A DNA stretch of 64,000 nt from Rhodomicrobium sp. (GTDB lineage Bacteria > Pseudomonadota > Alphaproteobacteria > Rhizobiales > HXMU1428-3): assembly GCA_021604665.1 (NCBI GenBank), contig BQJK01000003.1:124001-188000 (forward strand). The letters run 5' to 3'. The notes under the pieces were generated by a model, which was not told the DNA's origin, ran no database searches, and saw only the letters and a list, made by a program, of their open reading frames with translations. The translations under genes and the position numbers were made by a program. Of the stretch, positions 52,620-60,991 are shown piece by piece; the stretch's first letter is position 1; each line of letters starts with the position of its first letter.

Positions 52620-54281
52620 ATGTTTCTGAGAGTGCTTATCCTCAATTTCGTTTCACTCTGCTTTTTCATGTTTGTGGCGGTTCCACCTCTTGCAGCGCAA
52701 GACGAGCCCGGGCGAGTGGCATTGGTGATTGGGAATTCGGCATATCTCCACACCGGCGAGCTGACAAATCCAAAGAATGATGCTCAGGTGATCGCAAAGG
52801 TGCTTCGCAATCTCGATTTTGATGTGATTGAAGTGCTTGACCTTTCCCAGAATGATATGAAGCGGGCGATTAAGCGTTTTGCGCAAAAGCTTGAAACTGG
52901 TGGCCGGGGCACTGTTGGTCTCTTTTATTATGCGGGCCATGGGGTGCAGGTCGCTGGGCGTAATTTTCTCATTCCGGTGAATGCCAAAATTTCTTCTGCA
53001 GTTGATATTGAAATTGAATCTGTTGATCTTGAAACTGTCACCAATGCGATGAACCTTGCTGGCAATGGTTTTAATGTGGTGGTGCTGGATGCTTGCCGCG
53101 ATAACCCATTTAAATCTTCTACCAGAGCTTTATCGCGCGGGTTGGCGCGGATTTCTGCGCCAAAGGGCTCTTTGATTGCCTATGCAACGTCACCTGGTGA
53201 TGTCGCGGCAGATGGTGTTGGTGAGAACTCACCTTATACCGCAGCACTTGTTAAAACGATGCAAGTGCCGGGGCTAACCATTGAGCGGGTGTTTAAGAGA
53301 GTGCGACTTGAGGTGCACCAGACAACCAAAGAAACCCAGACCCCGTGGGAATCCTCATCGCTGACCGGGGATTTCTATTTTTTACCGCAAGATAAGAAGC
53401 CGGTTGAAGAGGTAAAGGTTGAAGCGAAACCTGACCTTGAGGAACCGAAAGGGATTGAGGCTGAAGAGGCTGAGGAAACGCCGCCAGAGGCCCGCCGCCC
53501 TGATGCGCAGATTGCGTATCTTCGGGCTGTAGAGGCCAATAATCTTGAAGGGTATGAGCGGTTTTTACAAGATTACCCCTCCCATGAGAATGCGGCCAGG
53601 GTGCGCCAGATCATCAACAGCATGGCTGATGATAAAATGTGGGCGCGAGTGAAAAAGGCGAATAGATTATCTTCATTTCGGCAATATCTCGCCGCCTTCC
53701 CGGAAGGAACTTATAAGGGCGAGGCCCAGATACGCATTGCGGCACTGCAAGGGGCGATTAAAGAAAAGCCGGAGCGGAAAATTCAAACTGATGATCTTTG
53801 CGGCCACCCTCATGGCAAATGGTCGATTGTTGATATTCGACGTGATGATGTTTTGAATGTGCGGCAAGGGCCGTCTATTCGCTACCCGATTGTTGGCGCG
53901 ATACCGCCAAATGGCCAGGGCATTAGCCGGGGGGAGTGTACGGCGCGCAACTGGTGCCTTGTGAAATATAAGTGCGTAACCGGCTGGGCATCTGGGAAAT
54001 ATATGACCTTTTCAGGGTCACGGCCACCGGCTGTTTCTAAAAGCGCCTACTATCGTGTAATTGACCATAGCTATCCTGATAAGCTCAATGTGCGCAAGGG
54101 GCCAAGTACGAAGTTTAAGGTGGTTGGGCGCATACCACATAATGGCACCAATGTTACTGTTAAATATTGCCGGGCGGTGCGGGTGCATAAATCGCGCTGG
54201 TGCCTTGTGCAATGGGGGGGCGTTCGGGGCTGGGCCTCTGGTCGGTATCTTGCTAATCAGCGCACGGGGCAGCGCCCGTAA
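52620..54281 (+). CDS. Secreted caspase-fold (peptidase C14) protein with two SH3b domains
   Basis: 553 residues. A signal peptide (about 1-26) leads to a caspase-like p20 domain (about 30-260) with the catalytic dyad H107 (YYAGHGVQ) and C159 (VLDACRDNPF), so it should be an active clan CD peptidase. A Glu/Pro-rich linker (263-300) and a helical repeat region (301-385) precede two bacterial SH3 domains (about 400-465 and 475-545), each with NVR-GPS and a WASG-Y motif. Such proteins are probably periplasmic and wall-associated; the substrate is unknown. The next gene also carries an SH3b domain. Confidence 0.9.
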   Translation: MFLRVLILNFVSLCFFMFVAVPPLAAQDEPGRVALVIGNSAYLHTGELTNPKNDAQVIAKVLRNLDFDVIEVLDLSQNDMKRAIKRFAQKLETGGRGTVGLFYYAGHGVQVAGRNFLIPVNAKISSAVDIEIESVDLETVTNAMNLAGNGFNVVVLDACRDNPFKSSTRALSRGLARISAPKGSLIAYATSPGDVAADGVGENSPYTAALVKTMQVPGLTIERVFKRVRLEVHQTTKETQTPWESSSLTGDFYFLPQDKKPVEEVKVEAKPDLEEPKGIEAEEAEETPPEARRPDAQIAYLRAVEANNLEGYERFLQDYPSHENAARVRQIINSMADDKMWARVKKANRLSSFRQYLAAFPEGTYKGEAQIRIAALQGAIKEKPERKIQTDDLCGHPHGKWSIVDIRRDDVLNVRQGPSIRYPIVGAIPPNGQGISRGECTARNWCLVKYKCVTGWASGKYMTFSGSRPPAVSKSAYYRVIDHSYPDKLNVRKGPSTKFKVVGRIPHNGTNVTVKYCRAVRVHKSRWCLVQWGGVRGWASGRYLANQRTGQRP

Positions 54282-54358
54282 TTAAACTGCTCTGGCTCGT
54301 CATTTGCTATGGTTTCTATGCACAGTTGGCAGAATTGAGATTGAATGAGGATAGAGCT

Positions 54359-55624
54359 ATGAGACGTGCTTTCATTTTGAAGATCGCGTCGGTGACTGGC
54401 CTGTTGCTTGCGGGGTTTTGGCTTGTTGCCGGGCCGGTGCGAGCTGAGGTGAAGCTGCCGCCATTCTTTGCCTATCTTAAGGATGTGGATGATAGCATTT
54501 TGCAAGAGATGCGTTATTTTGGGTCTCATAATTTTTTGGGCCGGCCGGTGAAGGGCTATAAGGCCGGGGAATGCATTTTGACTAAGCGGGCAGCGCTTGC
54601 GTTAGAGAAAGTGCAAACACGGCTGAAGGCGCGCGGGCTTTCTTTAAAGGTTTATGATTGCTACCGTCCGCAGCGGGCAGTGAATGACTTTGTCAATTGG
54701 TCACAGGCTGCGAAAGACCAACGCACCAAAGCTGAATTTTACCCAACCCTCAAAAAACGCTCGCTTTTTTCATCGGGCTATATTGCCAAACGCTCAGCGC
54801 ATTCACGGGGCAGTGCTGTGGATTTGACCATTGTACCGCTGCCTGTTGAGGCGCAGCCTCGCTATTCACAAGACAAGCAGATTGCCTGCTTCGAGCCTTA
54901 TGAGAAACGCTATGGTGACAATAGCCTGGATTTTGGCACCGGGTATGATTGTTTTCATGAGTTGAGCCACACTCATAACCCGGCTGTAGGTGAAATCGCG
55001 CGGCGTAACCGTGCGTTATTGCTGTCTGAGATGAAGCGTGCCGGGTTTGAGAATTATTCGAAGGAGTGGTGGCACTTCACGCTGAAGAATGAGCCATATA
55101 AACAGAAACGGTTTGATTTTCCTATCACTGCCAGACCGGCTGATCATGATGCTGTCACTCAAGCAGAGGGTAAAGATAAGCCGATAGTGAGTGAGAGGGA
55201 AGCTGACGATGCAGCGCTTACCCCGCCGGATGAGACACCGATATCTGAGGATGATCGGGCTGCACTTGATGAGGCAATAGAGGCTGAAACAGTTGTCCCC
55301 TTATTGTTGCGGGCCCGTGTGATTTGTGTGGCGCGGGACGATGTGTTGAATGTGAGAGATCTTGCTGGTGCGAAAGGTGATATTATAGATAGTTTACCGC
55401 GTGATGCGATTGATGTGCAGGTTTTGCGCTGTAATGGCACTCGTGATTTGGCGCGCTGGCATTTAATGGACCGGGCAGCGCGCCGGGCAGCTGGTGTGCC
55501 CTGGTGTGAGATTAACGGCTACAGGGCTGGCGAAGGGGCTGAATTGAAGCCTCTGCTTGGCTGGGTCTCTGGTGCGTATTTGGTGCCTGAAGGGGCGGCG
55601 GCGCGGTCTTGCCTTACTAACTAG
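54359..55624 (+). CDS. Secreted D-alanyl-D-alanine dipeptidase (M15/VanX family) with SH3b domain
   Basis: 421 residues. A signal peptide (about 1-29, VRA-EV) is followed by an M15 metallopeptidase domain: YDCYRPQRAV, the zinc motif SAHSRGSAVD (H148, D155) and EWWHF with catalytic E236 and zinc ligand H239. This matches DdpX/VanX enzymes that cleave D-Ala-D-Ala. A charged linker (265-315) and an SH3b-like domain (about 316-415, RDDVLNVR and GWVSGAYL) end the protein. ATG 54359 has GAGG upstream; a TTG eleven codons earlier is rejected. It lies 77 bases after the caspase-fold gene, likely in one operon. Confidence 0.88.
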   Translation: MRRAFILKIASVTGLLLAGFWLVAGPVRAEVKLPPFFAYLKDVDDSILQEMRYFGSHNFLGRPVKGYKAGECILTKRAALALEKVQTRLKARGLSLKVYDCYRPQRAVNDFVNWSQAAKDQRTKAEFYPTLKKRSLFSSGYIAKRSAHSRGSAVDLTIVPLPVEAQPRYSQDKQIACFEPYEKRYGDNSLDFGTGYDCFHELSHTHNPAVGEIARRNRALLLSEMKRAGFENYSKEWWHFTLKNEPYKQKRFDFPITARPADHDAVTQAEGKDKPIVSEREADDAALTPPDETPISEDDRAALDEAIEAETVVPLLLRARVICVARDDVLNVRDLAGAKGDIIDSLPRDAIDVQVLRCNGTRDLARWHLMDRAARRAAGVPWCEINGYRAGEGAELKPLLGWVSGAYLVPEGAAARSCLTN

Positions 55625-55677
55625 TGCCAGTCTAATTAACGCCGGTTTAACTAGCGCCTCACTAACGAATGCTGGTC

Positions 55678-56634
55678 TCACATCAGGCTGTTTTCTGGTG
55701 TGCCCTTCTTATACATCTCAATATTATTTATCAGCTGATCCCATAGATTTTGTACAGCGTCACTGCTGGCCCAGGCGATATGGGGGGTGATGATAACATT
55801 AGGCAGCCTGGCAATCGTGAGCAGCGGATTGCCGTCCTTGGGGGGCTCTTTACTGAGGCAATCGAAACCCAGACCGCGTAGTTGGCCGGTCTTTACAGCT
55901 GTGACTGCATCCTCCTCATTAACGATGCCGCCGCGCCCTGTGTTGATGAGAATTGGTTTGCGCTCCATTAGAGCGAACTGTTTGGCGGTAATCATGTTTC
56001 GTGTGTCATCATTCAAGGGGCAGTGAATTGATATGACATCGGCATATTTTAAAAATTCCTCAAACGGTACATATGGCGTATGCGGGGTTTTATCCCCGGG
56101 TCTTGCTGCATATATAACCGGCATGCCAAAGCCGCTTGCCAGCCGGGCGAGGCCCTGGCCAAGTATACCGCGGCCGATAATGCCCAGGGTTTTCTGATGC
56201 AGATCTTCTATCGGGTGATTGAAAAAGCAGAAATGGTCGGCCTCTTGCCATTTGCCGGCTTCAATTTCTGACTGGTAGCCTTTTAGCGAGCGGCTAAGCG
56301 CGAGGATCATCATCAGCGCATGCTCTGGCACTGAGTTAACAGCATAGCCCCGCACATTGCTAACGGTGATGCCATTCGCGAGGGCATAATCGAGATCGAT
56401 ATGGTCATACCCGGTGGCGGCAATGGCGATCATTTTTAGGTCTGGCAGTTCACTGAGAACATCCTGCCTGAGGGGCACCTTATTACTTATGGCGATTTCT
56501 GCCCCTTTAAGACGGGCTATTGTTTCCTCAGCTATGGTGGCCTCATGCTCTTGCCAATCATGCTTGAAGGCGGGGCGCTTGAGCTTCAGATCTTTTGGGA
56601 AAGTGCCTTTGTCGAGGAGGACGATTTTGGTCAT
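55678..56634 (-). CDS. D-2-hydroxyacid dehydrogenase
   Basis: 318 residues of the NAD-dependent D-isomer 2-hydroxyacid dehydrogenase family. The dinucleotide-binding motif GIIGRGILGQGLARLA (about 151-166), the catalytic-arginine region NTGRGGIVNEED (about 232-243) and the ITPHIAWAS histidine motif (about 285-293) are complete. The overall look is that of glycerate/hydroxypyruvate-type (HprA-like) enzymes, but the substrate cannot be set from sequence. It is a single-gene unit. Confidence 0.92.
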   Translation of the reverse strand: MTKIVLLDKGTFPKDLKLKRPAFKHDWQEHEATIAEETIARLKGAEIAISNKVPLRQDVLSELPDLKMIAIAATGYDHIDLDYALANGITVSNVRGYAVNSVPEHALMMILALSRSLKGYQSEIEAGKWQEADHFCFFNHPIEDLHQKTLGIIGRGILGQGLARLASGFGMPVIYAARPGDKTPHTPYVPFEEFLKYADVISIHCPLNDDTRNMITAKQFALMERKPILINTGRGGIVNEEDAVTAVKTGQLRGLGFDCLSKEPPKDGNPLLTIARLPNVIITPHIAWASSDAVQNLWDQLINNIEMYKKGTPENSLM

Positions 56635-56730
56635 AAGGGAAAGCTCTTTATTGAGGGTCTTTAATTGATGCGGTGTTTATTGAGTGGCTGCTGGGGCCAT
56701 TGGTTTTATAGATCAGCATAATAATTACAA

Positions 56731-56763
56731 AAAAGGCACATGACAAAATGTCATGTGCCTTTT
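56731..56763 (-). terminator. Terminator after the basic repeat-protein gene
   Basis: Perfect 15-bp stem AAAAGGCACATGACA/TGTCATGTGCCTTTT with a three-base loop; on the minus strand it continues into TTTTTTGTAATT. It lies 140 bases past the stop of the gene at 56903 and upstream of the dehydrogenase gene on the same strand. Confidence 0.93.
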
Positions 56764-56902
56764 GTTGTCTCAATGGAAACAGGCGATAAAATGTCGCTCC
56801 GTTTCCTGATGTTTGCTTGTTGATCAACCCAGCCTTTAGGTATGTCCCTTTTGGCATGAGCTGAACTTAGTCAGACAGTTTAGTCTAACTAAGTTCAATC
56901 AC

Positions 56903-58066
56903 CTATCTGCGACCACAATGGGTGCGGCTGTAGCCTCTTTTGTGACCACGAACAGCAACACGTGATGTGCGCCAGCCGTAAACGGCTGGTTTTACAACGA
57001 CATGGCGTTTTGCATGCTGGGTTACAACGCGGCGACGCACTGTTCTGTAAACAGCAGGATGGTTCACTTTATATGTTTTACCTGGTGAAACCATTTTGCG
57101 AACAAGACGTGTTGTGTACCGAGCTGGACGGCGTTCAACCCATTTTCTTGCTGGGCTGACCATGACTTTTTTCGTCACTGTTTTATAAACAGAGCGGTGG
57201 TACACACGGTGTGTGCGGGCACGTCTTGTCATGACTTTAACGCGTTTCGTAGCATATACAGCAGGTACGCGAACAAATCTCACTGAACCGCGCTTTACGA
57301 GAACGCGCTGTGTGCGCCAGCCATAAACAGCTGGTGAGCGATGTGCAACCATACGGCCTGAGCTTACACGAACTTTATGTGCAACTTTGACAGTTTTGTA
57401 GCGAACCGGGCTGCGGTGTGCACGCCAGTTTCTACGATCATGGTTGCGGGCATTGTGTGAACGGTAACCACGAACAGCAACGCGCTTTGTTCTGTATACT
57501 GTTTTGTAAACTGGGGCTGTGCGGCTGTAATGAGTGCGGCCGCGCTTGACCATAACTTTTACACGTTTGTTGGCGTAAACAGCTTTTGTGCGAACAGTTT
57601 TTAAACCACCACGTTTAACAACAACACGCTGTGTTTTCCAGGCATAGGTTGCTGGTGTTGAGCGTGTTTCTGTCCAACCGCGTTTTACAAGCACACGGTG
57701 TGTGCGTGTTGCATATCGGGCAGGTTGGTAATGTGTTTTGCTATAGCCTTTGCTGACGAGCGTTTTTTCACGGACCAGTGTGTAACGGGCGCGTTCGCGT
57801 CTTGTCTCTGTCCAACCGCGACGAACGAGTTGTTTAGAGGCTTTCCAGCTGTAAACTGCCGGGCTAACACGAACTTCACGGCGTGCGCCTGACAAAAGGA
57901 CTTTTCTTTTAACTGTACGGTAGTGAACCGGCGCAGCATGTACGGCACAGGCCGGCGCATGTCTGACAGCTCGCTCCCGCTCTAATCGTTGACCGGCATT
58001 AGCATCGGATACTAAAACTAGTAAACCGATAGCTGCGCCAATCATCGCAACGGTACGAATAAACAT
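56903..58066 (-). CDS. Secreted, very basic tandem-repeat protein, unknown function
   Basis: 387 residues. A signal peptide (about 1-24, DANA-GQ) is followed almost entirely by about 14 degenerate repeats of 20-27 residues with the consensus P-A-[VR]-Y-x-W-[RK]-T-x-[RK]-V-x-V-[KR]-R-G. Lys and Arg are very abundant and acidic residues nearly absent, so the mature protein is strongly cationic. Two or three cysteines sit near the ends (C39, THCGRR). I do not recognise a family; such a protein could bind DNA, teichoic-like polymers, lipopolysaccharide or peptidoglycan. It is well expressed by sign: good GGAG, own terminator, and an attenuator-like hairpin in its leader. Confidence 0.75.
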   Translation of the reverse strand: MFIRTVAMIGAAIGLLVLVSDANAGQRLERERAVRHAPACAVHAAPVHYRTVKRKVLLSGARREVRVSPAVYSWKASKQLVRRGWTETRRERARYTLVREKTLVSKGYSKTHYQPARYATRTHRVLVKRGWTETRSTPATYAWKTQRVVVKRGGLKTVRTKAVYANKRVKVMVKRGRTHYSRTAPVYKTVYRTKRVAVRGYRSHNARNHDRRNWRAHRSPVRYKTVKVAHKVRVSSGRMVAHRSPAVYGWRTQRVLVKRGSVRFVRVPAVYATKRVKVMTRRARTHRVYHRSVYKTVTKKVMVSPARKWVERRPARYTTRLVRKMVSPGKTYKVNHPAVYRTVRRRVVTQHAKRHVVVKPAVYGWRTSRVAVRGHKRGYSRTHCGRR

Positions 58067-58118
58067 TTTATATGCACTCCCTCACTAAATGTGGTGCTGG
58101 CAGAAACCTGCCCTACTC

Positions 58119-58160
58119 AAAAAAAATCAGGGAGACATTCTTCAATGCGCCCCCCCTGAC
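58119..58160 (-). terminator. Terminator-like hairpin in the leader of the repeat-protein gene
   Basis: On the minus strand TCAGGG (58159-58154) pairs with CCCTGA (58132-58127), with an inner CATT-GAAG-AATG hairpin, followed by eight T (58126-58119). It lies 53 bases before the ATG, and no minus-strand gene lies upstream, so it looks like an attenuator rather than the end of another transcript. Confidence 0.5.
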
Positions 58161-58467
58161 AGTTAAATTAAAATGTTCTTGAAGGTTGCCCGGGACCGAC
58201 GAATTGCATCAGGAAAAAAGCAACAGAAAACAACATTTTGCCACCCTATACTCAACTGAAAGACGGGTATAAGTCAAGCGGCCTTATTGATGTATATGCT
58301 TAATTTTGTCTGTATTTATAGTGCTGGAGTTCGTTAACTATGTTTCGCGGCCTCAATGTTGCTGTTTTGTGCTAAAATACGGGGTTGGGTATTAATCTAG
58401 TGTTGCATCAGTTCAGGCTGTTCTTTACATCTCTTTAGAGTTTGGTGCTTTTAAAGTGGAGAGAATT
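58161..58467. other. Intergenic region between repeat-protein gene and lemA
   Basis: About 300 bases with no supported gene. It must hold the divergent promoters. Nothing else recognised. Confidence 0.45.
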
Positions 58468-59076
58468 ATGTCTCAGATTATCCATCGGGTTCGTCTTTTA
58501 CTGGTTGTGATGGCGGTGCTTATTGGCAGCTTGGGCCTTAGTGGTTGCGGCATTAATAATATTCCAACTTATGAAGAGCAGGCAAAAGCCGCCTGGAGCC
58601 AGGTGCTGAACCAATATCAGCGCCGGGCAGAGTTGATCCCGAACCTTGTTGAGACCGTTAAAGGCTTTGCAGCACAGGAAGAAAAAGTCTTAAAAGAGGT
58701 GGTTGAGGCGCGGTCTAAAGCGACAAGCATTCAGGTGCCTGCGGATATTCTCACGAACCCGAAAGCTTTTGAGCAATTTCAGAAAGCTCAAAATGCGCTT
58801 TCATCAGCGCTTGGTCGCTTGATTGCGGTTTCTGAGCGGTACCCGGATTTAAAATCCAGCCAGAATTTTCTTACTCTACAAACTCAGCTTGAGGGCACGG
58901 AAAATCGTATTGCTGTTGCGCGGCGGGATTATATCCAAGCTGTCAGGGCTTATAATACAGAGTTAAAAACCATTCCGGGCCGGTGGTGGCGCTCGCTGAT
59001 GTATCCTGAATCAGAACCGATGGAGCGGTTTACGATCGAACCGGAAAAGACCAAATCTCCTGAGGTGAAATTCTAG
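58468..59076 (+). CDS. lemA: LemA family lipoprotein
   Basis: 202 residues. A lipoprotein signal peptide with the lipobox LGLSGC (Cys at about residue 28) leads to the helical LemA domain with the conserved W-x-QVLNQYQRRAELIPNLVETVKGFA segment (in parts) and ARSKATSIQV. LemA proteins are membrane-anchored with long helices; function unknown. ATG 58468 has GGAGAG just upstream. A TPM-domain gene follows after three bases, the classic lemA-TPM (YgcG) pair. Confidence 0.93.
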   Translation: MSQIIHRVRLLLVVMAVLIGSLGLSGCGINNIPTYEEQAKAAWSQVLNQYQRRAELIPNLVETVKGFAAQEEKVLKEVVEARSKATSIQVPADILTNPKAFEQFQKAQNALSSALGRLIAVSERYPDLKSSQNFLTLQTQLEGTENRIAVARRDYIQAVRAYNTELKTIPGRWWRSLMYPESEPMERFTIEPEKTKSPEVKF

Positions 59077-59079
59077 CAA

Positions 59080-60000
59080 ATGGGGGTGAGAGCGGTGCGC
59101 TTTATCTCGGTTGGTTTTGTGAAAGGCGCCGCTGTTGGCTGCCTCTTCTGGCTGGCGGTATTTGCGCTTGGATGCTCACTCATCATAAGTGAGGCTGCTT
59201 TATTGCGAGCGGCTGGTGATAAGTCTGCTGATCTCATTAATCAGAATGACACTCCGATTGACATAAAGGCTGTCACTCAGGCGCAAGCTGGCTTTCCTGC
59301 GCTCACTGGCCGCGTTGTTGATGCGGCTAATATACTCTCTCCTCAAGATGAAGCTGAGTTGACTGAGATCTTGCAAAAGCTTGAGGGGCGCTCCACTGAT
59401 CAGATTGTTGTTGTCACTGTGCCGTCTTTGAATGGCATTTCGATTGATGACTATGGCAACCGGCTTGGTCGCCATTGGGGCATTGGTCAGGCTGGTAAAG
59501 ATAATGGGGTGTTGCTGATTGTGGCGCCGCAGCAGCGCCGGGTGCGTATTGAGGTTGGCTATGGGCTTGAAGGGGTTTTACCTGATGCGCTGGCCGGGTT
59601 GATTGTGCAACGACGGATCTTACCGTTTTTCAAACGCGGGGATTTGGTTGGCGGTATCAAAGCAGGGGTCAATGATATTCGCGATACGCTACTGGGTGAT
59701 GCTGAAGAGGTGAAACTGCGTAGCCGCCGGACTGAAAATAGCATTGAGCCGTGGCTGCCTTTTATCTTTCTGGCGTTTTGGATTGTTCCCTTTGTTTATT
59801 TCATTAGCTCTTTGAACCGGGACAGGCGGGTGAGCGGCCGGGTGCCGGGCGGGGTGGTTATTCTACCAACTGATTTTGGCGCGGCTCATGACCAGTGGCG
59901 GGGGCCTGGTGGCTTTAGCCGTAATAGCGGCGGATTTGGCGGTGGCTTTTCTGGTGGTGGCGGCAGCTTTGGCGGCGGCGGTGCCTCTGGTGGTTGGTAG
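59080..60000 (+). CDS. TPM domain membrane protein (YgcG-like)
   Basis: 306 residues. An N-terminal hydrophobic signal/anchor (about 12-38), a TPM domain (about 70-200: LTGRVVDAANILSPQDEAEL, GKDNGVLLIVAPQQRRVRIEVGYGLEGVLPD in parts), a membrane helix (about 228-246) and a glycine-rich C-terminal tail ending GASGGW. This is the standard YgcG architecture. TPM domains in other families have phosphatase or protein-interaction roles; here the reaction is unknown. Three bases separate it from lemA. Confidence 0.93.
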   Translation: MGVRAVRFISVGFVKGAAVGCLFWLAVFALGCSLIISEAALLRAAGDKSADLINQNDTPIDIKAVTQAQAGFPALTGRVVDAANILSPQDEAELTEILQKLEGRSTDQIVVVTVPSLNGISIDDYGNRLGRHWGIGQAGKDNGVLLIVAPQQRRVRIEVGYGLEGVLPDALAGLIVQRRILPFFKRGDLVGGIKAGVNDIRDTLLGDAEEVKLRSRRTENSIEPWLPFIFLAFWIVPFVYFISSLNRDRRVSGRVPGGVVILPTDFGAAHDQWRGPGGFSRNSGGFGGGFSGGGGSFGGGGASGGW

Positions 60001-60072
60001 TTAGCTGAATTTTTGTGGCCGCATTTTAAGTGACAACTAAACTTAAGCGGATTTTTTAAAGAGGATTGAGCG

Positions 60073-60714
60073 ATGTTGCATCTAGGTGCCAAAGGCGCAG
60101 ACGAAATTGGTGAGGCTATTACCAAACAAGAAGCGCGCACCAGCGGAGAGATTGTGGCTGTGCTGGCGGCGCAATCTGGCAGTTATCGTTTGTTGCCGTT
60201 GTTTCTATCAGCGTTCATTGCGCTACTGGTGCCCTTATTGCTGCTTTATCTGCCGCGTTTAACTGAGGGGCAATATGTTGTTTGGGCATATGATCGGATT
60301 TATTTCATCCAGCTTTTGGTTTTTGTCGGTCTCTCTTTTGTGCTTTCCATGCGTCCGCTTCGCTATTGGATTGTGCCGCGCTCTTTAAAGCGCAGCTGGT
60401 CTCATGCTCATGCAATGGAGCAGTTTGCCGCGCAGGAGATGCACACAACTTCTGGCCGCACCGGGGTGATGATTTTTGTCTCGGTGATTGAGCATTATGC
60501 TGAGGTGATTGCTGATACGGCGATTTATGAAAAAGTTGGCCCTGAGGTATGGCAGCAGATTGTTGCTGAGCTTGCGCTGAATATTGAGCAGAAAAAGCCG
60601 AAAGAGGGCTTTGTAACTGCTATTGAGCGAGCCGGAGATTTACTTGCTGAACATTTCCCGCCGGGACAGATCAATGAGAATGAGCTTTCTAATCATCTTA
60701 TCATCATTGAATAA
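60073..60714 (+). CDS. Second TPM domain membrane protein
   Basis: 213 residues. A TPM domain is split by an inserted pair of membrane helices (about 40-60 and 78-95): its first strand ARTSGEIVAVLAAQS precedes them, and TSGRTGVMIFVSVIEHYAEVIAD follows them. This is the typical second TPM protein found after lemA and ygcG in Alphaproteobacteria. GAGGA seven bases before the ATG supports the start. Function unknown; it probably works with the LemA and TPM proteins encoded just upstream. Confidence 0.88.
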   Translation: MLHLGAKGADEIGEAITKQEARTSGEIVAVLAAQSGSYRLLPLFLSAFIALLVPLLLLYLPRLTEGQYVVWAYDRIYFIQLLVFVGLSFVLSMRPLRYWIVPRSLKRSWSHAHAMEQFAAQEMHTTSGRTGVMIFVSVIEHYAEVIADTAIYEKVGPEVWQQIVAELALNIEQKKPKEGFVTAIERAGDLLAEHFPPGQINENELSNHLIIIE

Positions 60715-60991
60715 AACGCGCTTAAATAGCCTCTATATTCTGTTGTTCTCTACTCAAAACTTTATAATCATGCGCTTCGTCTCTAAGCTTTAGATTTTAT
60801 TCACTTTTCTCAACCTACACTTTTGGCTAGTTGAGTCGCACTCCATTCTGGGAAAATTTGGGGGTGTGGCTTCACTTGGTTACTGCGTGCCCTTTTCTGG
60901 ATGGGCAGGTGAACTGTTGCGCGTTATCGCTTGCTGGTTTCATATAATTTGGGTGCGTCTGGGGAAGATTTATTAGAGCAGGCGACCACAC
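60715..60991. other. Intergenic region upstream of glutamate dehydrogenase gene
   Basis: 277 bases, no supported gene, no CRP-type palindrome and no terminator with a clear T tract. It should carry the promoter of the next gene. Confidence 0.45.

Noticed and set aside
52385-52780. 131-codon open frame overlapping tRNA-Gly and the caspase gene start
   Set aside because: It runs through the tRNA and is out of frame with the clear signal-peptide start of the next gene; no family features.
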